Origin: Paramicrosporidium saccamoebae
Taxonomy: Eukaryota; Rozellomycota
Direction: 5' to 3'
DNA length: 64,000 bases
NCBI GenBank assembly: GCA_002794465.1
Contig: MTSL01000213.1
Span: forward strand, 122,654 to 186,653
Made by a program: the position numbers and the translations under genes. The notes under the pieces were generated by a model that was not told the DNA's origin, searched no databases, and was given only the letters and a program-made list of their open reading frames with translations. Below are positions 1 through 9,608 of the stretch, one piece after another. Numbering within the stretch: position 1 is the stretch's first letter; each line of letters begins with the position of its first letter.

Positions 1-252
1 CGAAAATTGCGAGAAGAAAACATAAACTTACGAAAGACAATCAAAGTTCTTTTGTGCCAAAGCACGATTCTTAGGGACAAATTACCCAAAAAGATTGAAT
101 CCACCGAGACCACCAATTCCCCTAAAACATTAAATACGAGGCACTTGTGGGAATGCCAGTGGTCGCACTGCAAACAGCGATATATTCGAAGAAATGCTCT
201 TTGGCAGCACATGCTAAATGTTCATATACGAGCCCAATCGGGTCCAGTTTGA
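1..252 (+). CDS. C2H2 zinc-finger protein, C-terminal fragment (cut by window edge)
   Basis: The frame is open from base 1 to a TGA ending at 252, so the start lies to the left of the window. The visible 83 residues hold one C2H2 finger near the C-terminus: Cys-x4-Cys-x12-His-x4-His, beginning WECQWSHC and ending HMLNVH. A single terminal finger of this type usually binds DNA or RNA, but target and role cannot be read here. AAATAAA lies just after the stop and would serve as the poly(A) signal. The stop is 3 nt from the end of the convergent gene on the other strand. Confidence 0.6.
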   Translation, partial: RKLREENINLRKTIKVLLCQSTILRDKLPKKIESTETTNSPKTLNTRHLWECQWSHCKQRYIRRNALWQHMLNVHIRAQSGPV

Positions 253-255
253 AAG

Positions 256-833
256 TTAAATAAATTTGAGGTGGAGTGGAAATTCACCTCTAGTAGACTT
301 AACTTGGGTGTAGTCTGTTGAGACTGTGTAGTGTTCCAATTACTTGAAAATGCTCGAATTAAAATAAATAATGTTTCGCACCACAAGTGCGACTCGGGTG
401 GGAGTACACTACGCAAGAAATCTTCGGCTGACAAATTTCGGCTTGTGCCAACAAGATCGAATCCATGTATAATGACAATGTCTAAATTTTTCAAATTTTC
501 AAGAGCTCCACAGAACAATGTGCTGGTCAGATTGTTTTCTCCGGGATGTGCTAGTGCGTGTGCAGTGAAAATTTTCTTTTCCGGAGAGAGAGCATCGATT
601 ACGCACATATTAAGGGCAGAATTATCGAACGGGTGGTGCATTCGCTTAATAATACATTGCAGCTCTACAAGAAACCTTTTCGTTGAACCGGTGCGTAGGT
701 ATTGGAGCCGGCCCGAATTATTTACAACTAACTCTTGCCTTTCGATTTCAGCGCAGAGAGCTTGCATTAAGCTACTAGCTTGACGCCGACGGACTAGGTC
801 ATACATTGAGGGGCGATTAGAACCTTGATACAT
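256..833 (-). CDS. Conserved-looking hypothetical protein, two exons
   Basis: I do not recognise the family. Two-exon model: complement(256..314, 344..833), with a 29-nt GT-AG intron at 315-343, giving 182 aa. The intron is inferred because it keeps the frame, matches the size of all other introns here, and moves the stop to 256, so the gene no longer overlaps the zinc-finger gene ending at 252. Without splicing the frame would run on to 222. The protein is predicted soluble and mixed alpha/beta, with a hydrophobic strand-like stretch NLDIVIIHGF near residue 115. Start at the ATG at 833, 50 bp from the divergent COQ3 start. An upstream in-frame extension lacks a suitable ATG beyond the promoter gap. 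Confidence 0.55.
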
Positions 834-883
834 TGTGGTCAAGTATAAGACGAGAACAGGGGCCTCAGAGACATACCATCTAA

Positions 884-1669
884 ATGTTATCAACACTTGC
901 AAGGATCACCAGGAGAACATTCTCTTCTGTGGACGACAATGAAGTGCGAAAGTTTAGAAGACTCAGCTCGAAATGGGCAGAGACTGACGATGAATTCCGC
1001 TTACTCCGTGCCATGAACCCACTCCGAATCAATTTTCTTCAGTCAAGTCACGGCAGAAGCCTTGAGAATGCCAAAATTCTAGATGTCGGCACCGGTGGTG
1101 GTATATTGGCGCTAGTATAAAATATTTATAGGCAGTGCTCTAATATTTAGCCATTGTCTCGCCTTAAAGCGGATGTTGTTGGAATTGACGCATGTCATGA
1201 AAATATCGTCGCTGCTTCGAATGCGTGCAGCGAGGTTATTAAGCGAGAGTCTTTAAAGTTGAAATTTATTACCGGCAGTATAGAAACTACAAGTCGCGAC
1301 GATCGGTACGACATGATCGTTGCATCGGAAGTGCTAGAGCACGTCGCCAATGCTGAAGAATTTTTGAAAAATTGTGGGGCGAGATTGAATTTTGGAGGCA
1401 CGATTTTTTTGTCAACGATCAGTTCTACTTTGTTGTCAAGACTATTGGTCGTATATGCGGCGGAGCGCATATTTAAGATGGTCCCACCGGGTACTCACGA
1501 CCCAGAAAAGTTTGTATCGGTTGACAAACTTGAAAAAATTGTTAAAAGCATGGGGCCGGAATATCGACTGTGCGATGTACAAGGAATCGCGTATATCCCT
1601 GTTCTTGGCCAATGGCGTGCTATTCCCTCTACCGCCGTCAACTATTTTGCTGCAATAAAGAAAATGTAG
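884..1669 (+). CDS. COQ3: Ubiquinone biosynthesis O-methyltransferase, mitochondrial
   Basis: COQ3/UbiG family SAM-dependent O-methyltransferase, which performs both O-methylations of coenzyme Q synthesis on the matrix face of the mitochondrial inner membrane. Exons 884-1114 and 1151-1669 flank a 36-nt intron (1115-1150, branch-like CTAAT before the AG). The protein is 249 aa. The N-terminus MLSTLARITRRTF is a typical mitochondrial presequence. SAM motif I ILDVGTGGGILA is interrupted by the intron just after it and followed by VVGID (motif II acid) and the post-motif ASEVLEHV. AATAAA lies inside the last codons, before the stop. TFIIA gamma starts only 22 nt downstream. Confidence 0.9.
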
Positions 1670-1691
1670 ACAATTGATTTCTTAACTACTT

Positions 1692-2054
1692 ATGAACTAT
1701 GAGTTGTACAGAAGGAGTGCTCCTGGGCAAGCATTGACAGACGCACTGGATGAACTTATTCAAAACCAACAAATAACACCACAGTTAGCCATGAGGGTCT
1801 TATTTCAGTTCGACCGTGTCATGACAGAGTCCTTGAATTCCATGGTTCGTGGTAGGTGTACTATTAAGGTGTCACTGCATTGAGAAGGGAGCTTCATACT
1901 GTAGGGTCATTTAAGCAACTACCGATATCTCGATGACGTTTGGACGTTTATCGTGAAAAATGCAGAGGTCCGTTTCGACGACGATACACAAATGAGCAAA
2001 CACCTGAAGATAGTTGCTTGTAATGCTCGGCGACAGGAGAATCCTCCCAAATAA
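1692..2054 (+). CDS. TOA2: TFIIA gamma (small) subunit
   Basis: General transcription factor IIA small subunit, which stabilises TBP on TATA DNA in the nucleus. Exons 1692-1868 and 1905-2054, intron 36 nt (1869-1904), giving 108 aa, the usual family length. The N-terminal helical half reads [11 protein letters not shown] then [15 protein letters not shown], the family signature. The C-terminal beta-barrel half contains [19 protein letters not shown]. The stop TAA is embedded in AAATAAAG, so termination codon and poly(A) signal coincide. Confidence 0.95.
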
Positions 2055-2142
2055 AGTATCTTGCAGATTCAGATTTTATAGTACAGTCCCCCATTATATG
2101 CTCGAAAAGATGTAAACGCCAGCTGGGGTATAGAGAGTCAAT

Positions 2143-2940
2143 ATGTTCCAGAACAGAGCTGAATACGACCGTGGTGTGAATACCTTTTCCCCAGAAGGTC
2201 GCTTGTTCCAAGTAGAATACGCCATTGAAGCCATTAAGGTAATAGAGTAATTGGGACTAACTTGTGGTAGTTGGGTTCCACAGCAATCGGCATCCAGGCC
2301 AAGGATGGTATAGTGCTTGCAGTGGAGAAGCGCCTCACCTCCCCACTCATCGTGCCAAGCAGTGTTGAGAAAATATTCGAGGTTGACTCTCACATTGGGT
2401 GTGCTGTGAGCGGATTGACAGCTGATGCACGTATGTTGGTGGAACATGCTCGAGTGGAGACCCAAGTACACGGCGGTTCACTTTGCCTAATATTAATAGC
2501 ACCATCGATTCGTGTTTAACGAGCCCATGAGGACTGAGAGCTTGACTCAATCGGTTTGTGACCTTGCCCTTCGTTTTGGTGAGAATGGCACTGGAGATAG
2601 TGCCATTATGTCGCGCCCGTTTGGTGTTGCTCTGTTGATCGCCGGTATTGATGAAAATGGCCCGCAGCTATACTTTACTGATCCATCCGGAACATCAATG
2701 CAATATTCCGCGAAAGCGATTGGATCGGCTTCTGAAGTTGCTCAGACCCAGCTTCAAGATGACTATCGTCGGGACATGAGTCTCGCAGAGGCCGAGCTTC
2801 TTGCCGCTAAAATCCTAAAGCAGGTCATGGAAGACAAGATGGATGCAACCAATGCCCAGGTCGCAACTATCTCGACTGATAAAGGATTTCACGTGTACTC
2901 TGAGGAAGAATTAGGTGCATTATTAGCACGATTGTCGTAA
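2143..2940 (+). CDS. PSMA5: 20S proteasome subunit alpha5
   Basis: Alpha-type subunit of the 20S proteasome outer ring. Three exons: 2143-2238, 2271-2465, 2500-2940, with introns of 32 nt (2239-2270) and 34 nt (2466-2499), 243 aa. The alpha-subunit N-terminal signature [20 protein letters not shown] is followed by LGSTAIGIQ, and the alpha5-specific region [20 protein letters not shown] is present. No catalytic threonine is expected or seen. Joining the exons restores RVETQ-HHRF, which matches the family without gap. Confidence 0.96.
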
Positions 2941-2973
2941 AATAGTTAATACATTATTATGAACGCAAGCATC

Positions 2974-3044
2974 GCAAGTTTGGTTTAGTGGAATAATTGC
3001 CGCCTGCCACGCGGTAGACCCGGGTTCGATTCCCGGAACTTGCA
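2974..3044 (+). tRNA. tRNA-Gly(GCC)
   Basis: Complete 71-nt cloverleaf without intron. Acceptor GCAAGTT pairs with AACTTGC and discriminator A is at 3044. The anticodon loop is CTGCCAC (anticodon GCC). The T-arm GGGTTCGATTCCC is the internal B box. A T-run (TTTT, 3047-3050) follows at once as Pol III terminator. The AcpS start codon lies 8 nt after the tRNA end. Confidence 0.95.
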
Positions 3045-3052
3045 TCTTTTGG

Positions 3053-3490
3053 ATGATTGTTGGAGTGGGGAATGATATAGTGCACGTCCCGCGTATTGCC
3101 AAAGCCATTTCCAAATGGGGAACTACTCGTTTCATGCGGCGGATATTTACAGAAGAGGAAATCAAAGAATGCAACAAGAGCCATTCCCAAGTTTCTTACA
3201 TCTCTGGTCGGTTTTATTGCTGCCTCTGGGTTTTATGTTGTAGGTTTGCAGCAAAAGAGGCAATATTTAAAGCAATGCATCCTATGCATAGACTCAAATG
3301 GCGCGATTTTTCTATCTTGAAAAGTACACAGGGTACCGCTGGACCATTTTTGAGAATTTATTGGAAATGCCCGTCAGTCCACGAGACTCTACACAATGCG
3401 ATAGATATCTGCTTGAGTATATCACATGATGGAGATTATGCATCTGCGATGGCTGTTGCGAGTAGAAAGAGTAACTTTGTTTCTAAGTAA
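3053..3490 (+). CDS. Holo-[acyl-carrier-protein] synthase (AcpS/Ppt2 type)
   Basis: Transfers the 4'-phosphopantetheine arm of CoA to a conserved serine of acyl carrier protein. The short AcpS type in eukaryotes is mitochondrial (yeast Ppt2). Exons 3053-3210 and 3244-3490 with a 33-nt intron at 3211-3243, 134 aa. The intron is a multiple of three and stop-free, so the unspliced frame would carry 11 foreign residues; removal restores ISGRFAAKEAIFKA. Motifs: GVGNDIVHVPRI (metal-binding Asp), FAAKEA (Glu/Lys) and SISHDGDYASA. No presequence is visible. Starts directly behind tRNA-Gly. Confidence 0.88.
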   Translation: MIVGVGNDIVHVPRIAKAISKWGTTRFMRRIFTEEEIKECNKSHSQVSYISGRFYCCLWVLCCRFAAKEAIFKAMHPMHRLKWRDFSILKSTQGTAGPFLRIYWKCPSVHETLHNAIDICLSISHDGDYASAMAVASRKSNFVSK

Positions 3491-3515
3491 ACTCGTATTT
3501 ATGATGATAGGCTCA

Positions 3516-5462
3516 CTAAATTTTTCTCTTTCCAGCTTGTTTATCTGACTCACCGCCCTCATCATAATTTCCCGTGTTTTGGCCAGATGGGGGAACTAGG
3601 CTAGGGAATGATTCCATAATACCTGCCTCCGTTTCGAGGGCTTCAAGCCTCGAATCTGCGATTATCAGGCGTTCTGTAAGTGTTGCAATTTCATTTTGAA
3701 GTTGCGAAAGTGTCGCAAGTTCCGCACTTAGTCTTTTCCTAATTGAACTTCTAAGCTGGGGTATTTCTGCATCATCTAGTAATTCATCATCCGTCGCTTC
3801 TGACAAAACCGGCGAGACAACGGGAAACTCTGCTCCTAAAGGCTCCAGGTATATTGGGTTCTGCTGTCCCGGTCCCTAAAATAATCAAGATAGACAAGGC
3901 TGGTTACTGATTTAAGAATGTAGATGGGCTTGGATGAAATTGTGGTATGATCGCGAGGTGAAGTACTAGGAGATGCTGAATGAGGTCTGCGGGGAACGTC
4001 GTGTTCATCACCGATATTGGCGGGCCGAAAATCAGGGGTGCGGGGAGGACGAGGAGGACGAACGACAGCAATTTGATCCGGAGGAATCAATATAACTGGA
4101 ACTGTTCCGAATGGGCCAGGAATCACGTTTCCAGCCATGGGAGGTGGTTGCAAGTTTGGAAAAACCACAGCCGGCCCTCCATTATCTTCCGGAGCATCTG
4201 GACGCTCGCGCATATCGAGATTAGCATTGAGCGGCTCCCAATGGCCATTTCGCCACACCATCGCTCTCTGTTGGTCATCGTTCCCAGGTTGTGCTTGGAC
4301 AGGACTTGGAGTGGGAACTGCGTCATCTAGTATGGGACGGCGACAAGTAGGACAGGCTTGTTGACGCTCCAGCCAACTCCTGAGGCAACGGAAATGGAAC
4401 AAATGTCCACAGGGGAGCTTTTTGGCCGCAACCATTTCTTCTCTGCAAATAATACAAACTCGGTCTGTCTCTGCTAATTCCTCCTCTGTAGCATCCGGAT
4501 ATTTCTCGTTCATATTTGCAGTGGCTTTGCGATATCGAATAATGTCTTTCACTCGCATAGCAAAGGATCTCACTGTCAGATATAAATCACGAATGATGTG
4601 AAGAGGAATTCCGTAGTACATTACGACAACCCCAAAAAACGTAGAATAGACCACGAGTTTGCTCAAATCGACGAAAAAGTCATAATAGAACAGGAATATC
4701 GATCGGTGCTCCCAGGCATTTCCCCGATGGATGTCTCCGGCGTTCAGTGAATATCGTACAATTATTGAGACCAGGGAGATTATGAGCAAAGCGAACTAGA
4801 TCGAATAAAAATCGTGATAGAATGGATGGTACTTCATTCCCAAAAAGGATAGCCATTGAAGGCCCATTATGCAGCACGTCTCGAATGCACAGGACGAGTC
4901 CAATTCCGTCGATTAGTGCCAAAAGCGAAATGCAGGCCATCATCCTAATATGAAATATCGACGGCAATTGTGCAGTCTGTTCCATCTAATGTTAGCAAGG
5001 CTGAGTCATTGATTCTTACATAGTCAACTCTATCTCGAGAAACCCAATGGAAAGCTTTGATGAAAAGGACGGTGGTGAAGATGACGACAAATCGAGAATC
5101 AAATTCATCTCGGAAGATTGTCATCGCAAGGAAAGATTCTGAAATGGTCAGCCATCCATACTCTTGCAGGTGCTATATGATAAGCCAAATCGTGCACAAG
5201 GGCAAACTTCTGTTTCAATTAGACGCAATGTTCCGAACAAGGCAGTCTTAGTTATATAGGCGACGAGGAGCATGCAATACAGAGCAAAACAGACCAGAAC
5301 CTGCAAGGATAAGTGTGGGGCCAGAGGTACCATCATGCTGACATTGGACCTCATTAAGTAGACACAGGCGGGGAAGAACTGTCGATTGAGAGAGTACGCA
5401 TGGTATATAACCAAGGCGGCGGCTAGAGATGTCGCTATTCCTGCAAGACCAAGATTTAACAT
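3516..5462 (-). CDS. HRD1: ERAD E3 ubiquitin ligase HRD1/synoviolin
   Basis: Multi-spanning RING-H2 ligase of the endoplasmic reticulum that ubiquitinates misfolded proteins and forms the retrotranslocation channel. Six exons: complement(3516..3875, 3908..4795, 4833..4985, 5020..5172, 5208..5300, 5331..5462); introns 32, 37, 34, 35 and 30 nt. The protein is 592 aa. The membrane domain begins MLNLGLAGIATS with HAYSLNRQFFP, RDEFDSRFVV and FHWVSRDRVDY. The RING-H2 runs VCIICREEM..LPCGHLFHFRCLRSWLERQQACPTCR. A Pro-rich linker and a C-terminal coiled coil follow. The first intron (5301-5330) is in-frame and stop-free. GTG at 5480 was rejected in favour of ATG 5462. Confidence 0.93.
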
Positions 5463-5502
5463 GGACGAACACGAAAACACAGTTGGGGCTTACTTTTTTT
5501 TA

Positions 5503-7215
5503 TTAATCATAAACGATACAGGTGGATTCTCTTGTTGCCCTCACTTGGACTATGGATGCAAGACGCATAACAAGGTGTCCCAATAGATACGTATTTCCGG
5601 TTCGATACACAACCAAGTCTTTTACAAAAAGTGATGAATCCCACTTCAAAGGATCAAATGGATCGTGTTGTACATGGATCGCAAACATTGCCTCTAACAT
5701 GCCTTCATCTGGGATCACCTCTGGGCAATCGGCAATGAGCCTCACAAGACTTGAGATGAAGCTGTTCGGATCATTTTCGGACAGCTCTGCATAAAATATA
5801 CCTGCGTCAAAGAAGGCAAAACAGCCTATAGCAAACCTGAGCAAGAACAGATTTACTCTTGGATTGCGGTTCCAAAAATCCACAATTTGGGATTTCATCT
5901 TGGCGAACAGAGTTGAGACTTTTGTTATTTTTTCAGTGTTCAAACACAGATTTTGCTCCCGAATCTGCGGCAGCATATCGGGGACGGACTCTTCAATAAT
6001 CAAGTCTTCGCCCAACAATTTCTCAATGGTTAAAAGATGGATTCTGTAAAAGTCAGATATGGTCTTGTGAGATCTGTAAGCAGCCAGACCAAGATTGGAA
6101 ACTAACGATAGTAAACTCCCAAGCCTCTTTCTATGAATTGTAATTGATTCAGTCCACTGCTTTGGGCTCCTCATGGGGAAACATTTGAACAATGTCCGTG
6201 ACGAAAATGCATAGCCATACAACACAAGAATTCGTTCGCTTTCTTCGCCACGCTTTTGCTCTAAAAGACGAACTGATTTGGAAAGTAGAGGTATATAGAG
6301 CTCCAAAGATTGTTTAGATTCGATGAGATCGGTTAATATGCTCAGCAAGACTTCAAGGCTACCGTCATTTGGCGAGCTTCCCTGCAAAGCAGCAGTGAAT
6401 ATGCGGTCCACAAAGCTATCACGATAGGCAGTTATTAACAAAGATGGCACTGCTGAATCATTCTTTGCTGCACCCAAACACCGTTGTACAAATTCGAAAT
6501 GAGTTTTAAACTGCAAGTTTGTCCCACTGGAAAAGATTTTGACCAGTGAAAATACCACTGAAACGACAATATCTTCACTCTCCGGGCCACTAATTAGACC
6601 AGATTCGAAGCCCTTTTCCGTGAGTTCCTGTAATCCAGGCATAGTTACGTCAAAGTCAATTAGCATGCTGATCATTGAGTAGAGCGCGTCTCGTGTTGTT
6701 TGATCGGGAATGATGACAAGTCTCAAATTTGGGTATTGACAAACTTGTGCTATCACGTGTTCTAGTAGGAGAATGATTCTCTCGAAAAGCTCAGACTTTC
6801 CACACATTACAATGGAGTGAAGAGAGATGATCAGACTCCTAAGGGGAGCACAGGTTCTGTCATTGATGAAAAACGCGGGCGGAAGTGTTGATAAAAGCGC
6901 CGTGTTAAAACCTATCATCAGCGAGAATACCCCCTTGGGTATATCTTCGCGAGCTAGCGACATCAGAGTACCACCAATGTCATTGTTCATAAAATACTCA
7001 ACGGAAGGACCTTCCAGTCCATTGGAATTCACATCCGACCGCAGTATCTTTGCAATCTCAACAACATCTTCGGTTATTCGAGGAAAGTCCTTTAGTTGCA
7101 CATTTGAAGTTGCGTCTATTTCCCTTTCTCTTAGTACATGATGACGGATATTTGATATTGCAACGAACAGGCCAGTCCAGATTTCGGCCAAAGGGACATT
7201 TGGACTCGGAGACAT
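5503..7215 (-). CDS. FHF complex subunit (FHIP/RAI16-like), probable
   Basis: A 570-aa helical-repeat protein without introns, signal peptide or membrane spans. The N-terminal segment VEYFMNNDIGGTLMSLAREDIPKG resembles the hallmark of the FHIP (FTS-Hook-interacting, RAI16-like) family. Members of that family link Hook and dynein/dynactin to endosomes. The rest is leucine-rich helical sequence fitting that fold but without short diagnostic motifs. TTTATT (AATAAA on the coding strand) sits right behind the stop, and HRD1 starts 40 nt further on the same strand. The family call rests on pattern resemblance; an ARM/HEAT-like protein of other function is possible. Confidence 0.5.
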   Translation of the reverse strand: MSPSPNVPLAEIWTGLFVAISNIRHHVLREREIDATSNVQLKDFPRITEDVVEIAKILRSDVNSNGLEGPSVEYFMNNDIGGTLMSLAREDIPKGVFSLMIGFNTALLSTLPPAFFINDRTCAPLRSLIISLHSIVMCGKSELFERIILLLEHVIAQVCQYPNLRLVIIPDQTTRDALYSMISMLIDFDVTMPGLQELTEKGFESGLISGPESEDIVVSVVFSLVKIFSSGTNLQFKTHFEFVQRCLGAAKNDSAVPSLLITAYRDSFVDRIFTAALQGSSPNDGSLEVLLSILTDLIESKQSLELYIPLLSKSVRLLEQKRGEESERILVLYGYAFSSRTLFKCFPMRSPKQWTESITIHRKRLGSLLSLVSNLGLAAYRSHKTISDFYRIHLLTIEKLLGEDLIIEESVPDMLPQIREQNLCLNTEKITKVSTLFAKMKSQIVDFWNRNPRVNLFLLRFAIGCFAFFDAGIFYAELSENDPNSFISSLVRLIADCPEVIPDEGMLEAMFAIHVQHDPFDPLKWDSSLFVKDLVVYRTGNTYLLGHLVMRLASIVQVRATRESTCIVYD

Positions 7216-7307
7216 CCTGTTTAGCCCAAATACCCACCAATGGGAGTGCGCTATAAATTGTCTAAATAAGTGGTATTGATTCCAGCAGAATTTCGTTTAA
7301 TTAAGAA

Positions 7308-8129
7308 ATGACACCCGAAGTTGCCTCTCCCGCGCCGACTCACACTCCAAAGAGCGCCAAGACTAGTAATGCGGATTGGGTCGATAGAGAGCGTCCGGAC
7401 ACCCTTGTGCTATTTGACGTGGACGGCACTTTGTCGCCATCCAGAAAATGTGCCTCTCCTGAAATGCTCCAGCTTCTGCGCAATCTAAAGAAAAAGGTCG
7501 TTATTGGGTATGTTGGTGGTAGCGACCTTGCCAAGCAAATGGAGCAACTCGGCGAAGATGCCGCAAAAACCCTTTTCGATTTTAGTTTCTCCGAAAATGG
7601 CGCTACGGCCTTCAAGAAGGGCGAACTAATTGGCCAAGAGAGTCTTCTCGGATTTATGGGTGAGGAAAGATACCAAAAGCTGATTAATTGGACTCTTCGC
7701 TATATCGCCGATCTGGATCTCCCCGTAAAGCGAGGTACATTTGTTGAGCTTCGCAACGGAATGGTCAACATATCCCCAATCGGCCGAAACTGTTCCTATG
7801 CTGAACGCCTCGATTTCTCCAAGCTCGACGACGAGAAGAAGATTCGCGAAACCATGGTTGAGGCATATAGAAAGGAGTTTGCTGGATATGGTCTTCAATA
7901 TAGTATTGGTGGACAAATCTCTATTGATGTGTTCCCTCAAGGATGGGACAAGACTTATTGCCTTCGCCATATTGCCTCAGGAGGCTTTAAGGAGATACAC
8001 TTCTTTGGTGATAAGACTGAAAAGGGTGGAAATGACTATGAAATTTTCAATCACCCTTCCGTCGTGGGACATGCTGTTAAGAATCCTGAAGACACTGCCG
8101 AACAGATCCGCAAACTATTCTCACTCTAA
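7308..8129 (+). CDS. PMM: Phosphomannomutase (PMM2/Sec53 family)
   Basis: Converts mannose-6-phosphate to mannose-1-phosphate for GDP-mannose, feeding N-glycosylation and GPI anchors in the cytosol. Single exon, 273 aa, including a 27-residue N-terminal extension beyond the usual start. HAD nucleophile motif LFDVDGTLS is present, then FSENGATAF, KRGTFVELRNGM, NISPIGRNCS, SIGGQISIDVFPQGWDKTYC and FFGDKTEKGGND. All catalytic positions appear intact. Divergent from the FHIP-like gene with 92 bp between start codons. Confidence 0.96.
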   Translation: MTPEVASPAPTHTPKSAKTSNADWVDRERPDTLVLFDVDGTLSPSRKCASPEMLQLLRNLKKKVVIGYVGGSDLAKQMEQLGEDAAKTLFDFSFSENGATAFKKGELIGQESLLGFMGEERYQKLINWTLRYIADLDLPVKRGTFVELRNGMVNISPIGRNCSYAERLDFSKLDDEKKIRETMVEAYRKEFAGYGLQYSIGGQISIDVFPQGWDKTYCLRHIASGGFKEIHFFGDKTEKGGNDYEIFNHPSVVGHAVKNPEDTAEQIRKLFSL

Positions 8130-8218
8130 GTTAAGTAAAAGGTGGAATGTTGTGAGAGTTAGCAGATTGTACGGGCGTGAGGAGCCTGAGATAGTTGTAC
8201 ATCTACGGACCAGGAAAG

Positions 8219-8531
8219 AATCTTGGCTTCCAATCTTGGGATGCTCCTATCCTCAGTATTTACGCGACGATAAACTAGGAATGGATCTTGGCTTCCAATC
8301 TTGAAATGTTCCTATCCTCAATATTTACACAATGATGAACTAGGAATGGATCTTGACTTTCAACCTCGCTAGTGCTCCTCCTATCCTCAATATTTACACG
8401 ATGATGAACTAGGAGTGAATCTTGACTTTCAAATTTAACCTCGCCAGCACCCCTATCCTTCATGTTTAAATGATTCTCACAATTATTGTGGCTTTCAACC
8501 TCGCTAGTGCTCCTCCTATCCTTAATATTTA
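8219..8531 (+). repeat. Degenerate tandem repeat, unit about 65-75 bp
   Basis: About four to five units, each with the order ATCTTGRCTTYCAA, CTCCTATCCTYAATATTTAC, and GATGAACTAGGA. Units differ by point changes and small indels. The array fills the convergent gap (8130-8541) between phosphomannomutase and the sphingomyelin-synthase-like gene. No convincing coding potential is seen in it. Confidence 0.8.
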
Positions 8532-8541
8532 CTATATGATT

Positions 8542-9486
8542 CTAGACTCTCTCCATGACCGCATTTTCTTCACGCTCCACTGGTTCCATAGTGGGAGAAA
8601 TGTCAGTACCATCACACCAAGCAATGATATTGATGACATGGTTAGGAAGTGCTTGAATCTCATCAGTGATCATATTAGATTTTTGCTGTTGTTGTTTGAT
8701 AACTACTGCAAATGTGTAACAGTGGTATGTAAAGGTATTGATCATTGCGGACAGTACAATATCAACTGTATAATGGTTCCAGCCAAGAATACTCGTAATT
8801 ATCATTCCTACAAAATGCGTGAAAGCATATATGCGCCAAAATGAGATTTTGCCATCTCCCGCAATTTTTCTCGCGTCAACCCAACTCCAGAACAGCAATG
8901 TGGCCACCGTGGTATGTCCAGAAAATAGCTTATCCGTGCAAGTGTGCACCCTCCCAAACAGTAACGCCGGTGTCATTGCAATAGTTTCCAGTATGGTCCG
9001 AGACTGTGGCACACAGAACGGGTTTGAAGGGGGAAGCACCGTGCCGGCGAGAGTGCACATTCGAAGGAAATAGCCAAATCCAAACAGCCAGAAATATCGA
9101 CGCAGCCTAGCAATAAATGTAAGCGGTGGCCAGTGGATCAAGGCTGCGATTACAGAGACCACAATGAAAGAATGCAAGAAGACATCAGGATTGAAAATGC
9201 TGTCTCCGGGGATTTTTGGGAATGTCTTGAAAGCAACATCGAAAACGGCCGGTACTTCAGCTTCTCCATTGTTCTTGGCGACATTCACAAGACTCATCAA
9301 AGATGGACGGACAAACTTTGCGTGAAGGGCGTCTCCGTTTATTTGAACCATGGCCATGCAAAATGCACAGACTCCGAACCACAGCACAGAGATTGATAGT
9401 CTTTTGAGTTCATCCTGAAGACGACTATTACGTAATAGGCCTTTCCAGTGTCGTGCAATCTGGCCACTTAGGGCGGCTACCGTCAT
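8542..9486 (-). CDS. Sphingomyelin-synthase-like (PAP2_C) membrane protein, paralogue 1
   Basis: Predicted choline- or ethanolamine-phosphotransferase acting on ceramide in Golgi or plasma membrane; head-group specificity cannot be read. Single exon, 314 aa, with about six membrane segments. Conserved family motifs: LRMCTLAGTVLPPSNPFC, then CTDKLFSGHTTV (first catalytic His) and WNHYTVDIVLS (second His and Asp). The N-terminus is a short cytosolic helix without SAM domain and the C-terminus is cytosolic. A second member lies at 38673-39464. ATG 9486 chosen; the convergent repeat array follows the stop. Confidence 0.85.
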   Translation of the reverse strand: MTVAALSGQIARHWKGLLRNSRLQDELKRLSISVLWFGVCAFCMAMVQINGDALHAKFVRPSLMSLVNVAKNNGEAEVPAVFDVAFKTFPKIPGDSIFNPDVFLHSFIVVSVIAALIHWPPLTFIARLRRYFWLFGFGYFLRMCTLAGTVLPPSNPFCVPQSRTILETIAMTPALLFGRVHTCTDKLFSGHTTVATLLFWSWVDARKIAGDGKISFWRIYAFTHFVGMIITSILGWNHYTVDIVLSAMINTFTYHCYTFAVVIKQQQQKSNMITDEIQALPNHVINIIAWCDGTDISPTMEPVEREENAVMERV

Positions 9487-9608
9487 TCACGGTTACTAAC
9501 TGCCCGCCCAAACAGAGTGTGCGTCACTTCCCGATTTGGTAATAATCAGAATTGTAGATGTGTCGGGTTTATTTTTAGAATTGTCAGACCTCCCAAAATA
9601 GAATTTTA

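Noticed and set aside
222-314. Unspliced 3' end of the first minus-strand gene, overlapping the zinc-finger gene
   Set aside because: A 29-nt intron removes the overlap and ends the frame at 256; the unspliced tail has no conserved character. Not proven without cDNA.
7340-7970. Minus-strand frames inside phosphomannomutase
   Set aside because: Shadows of a well-conserved plus-strand gene.
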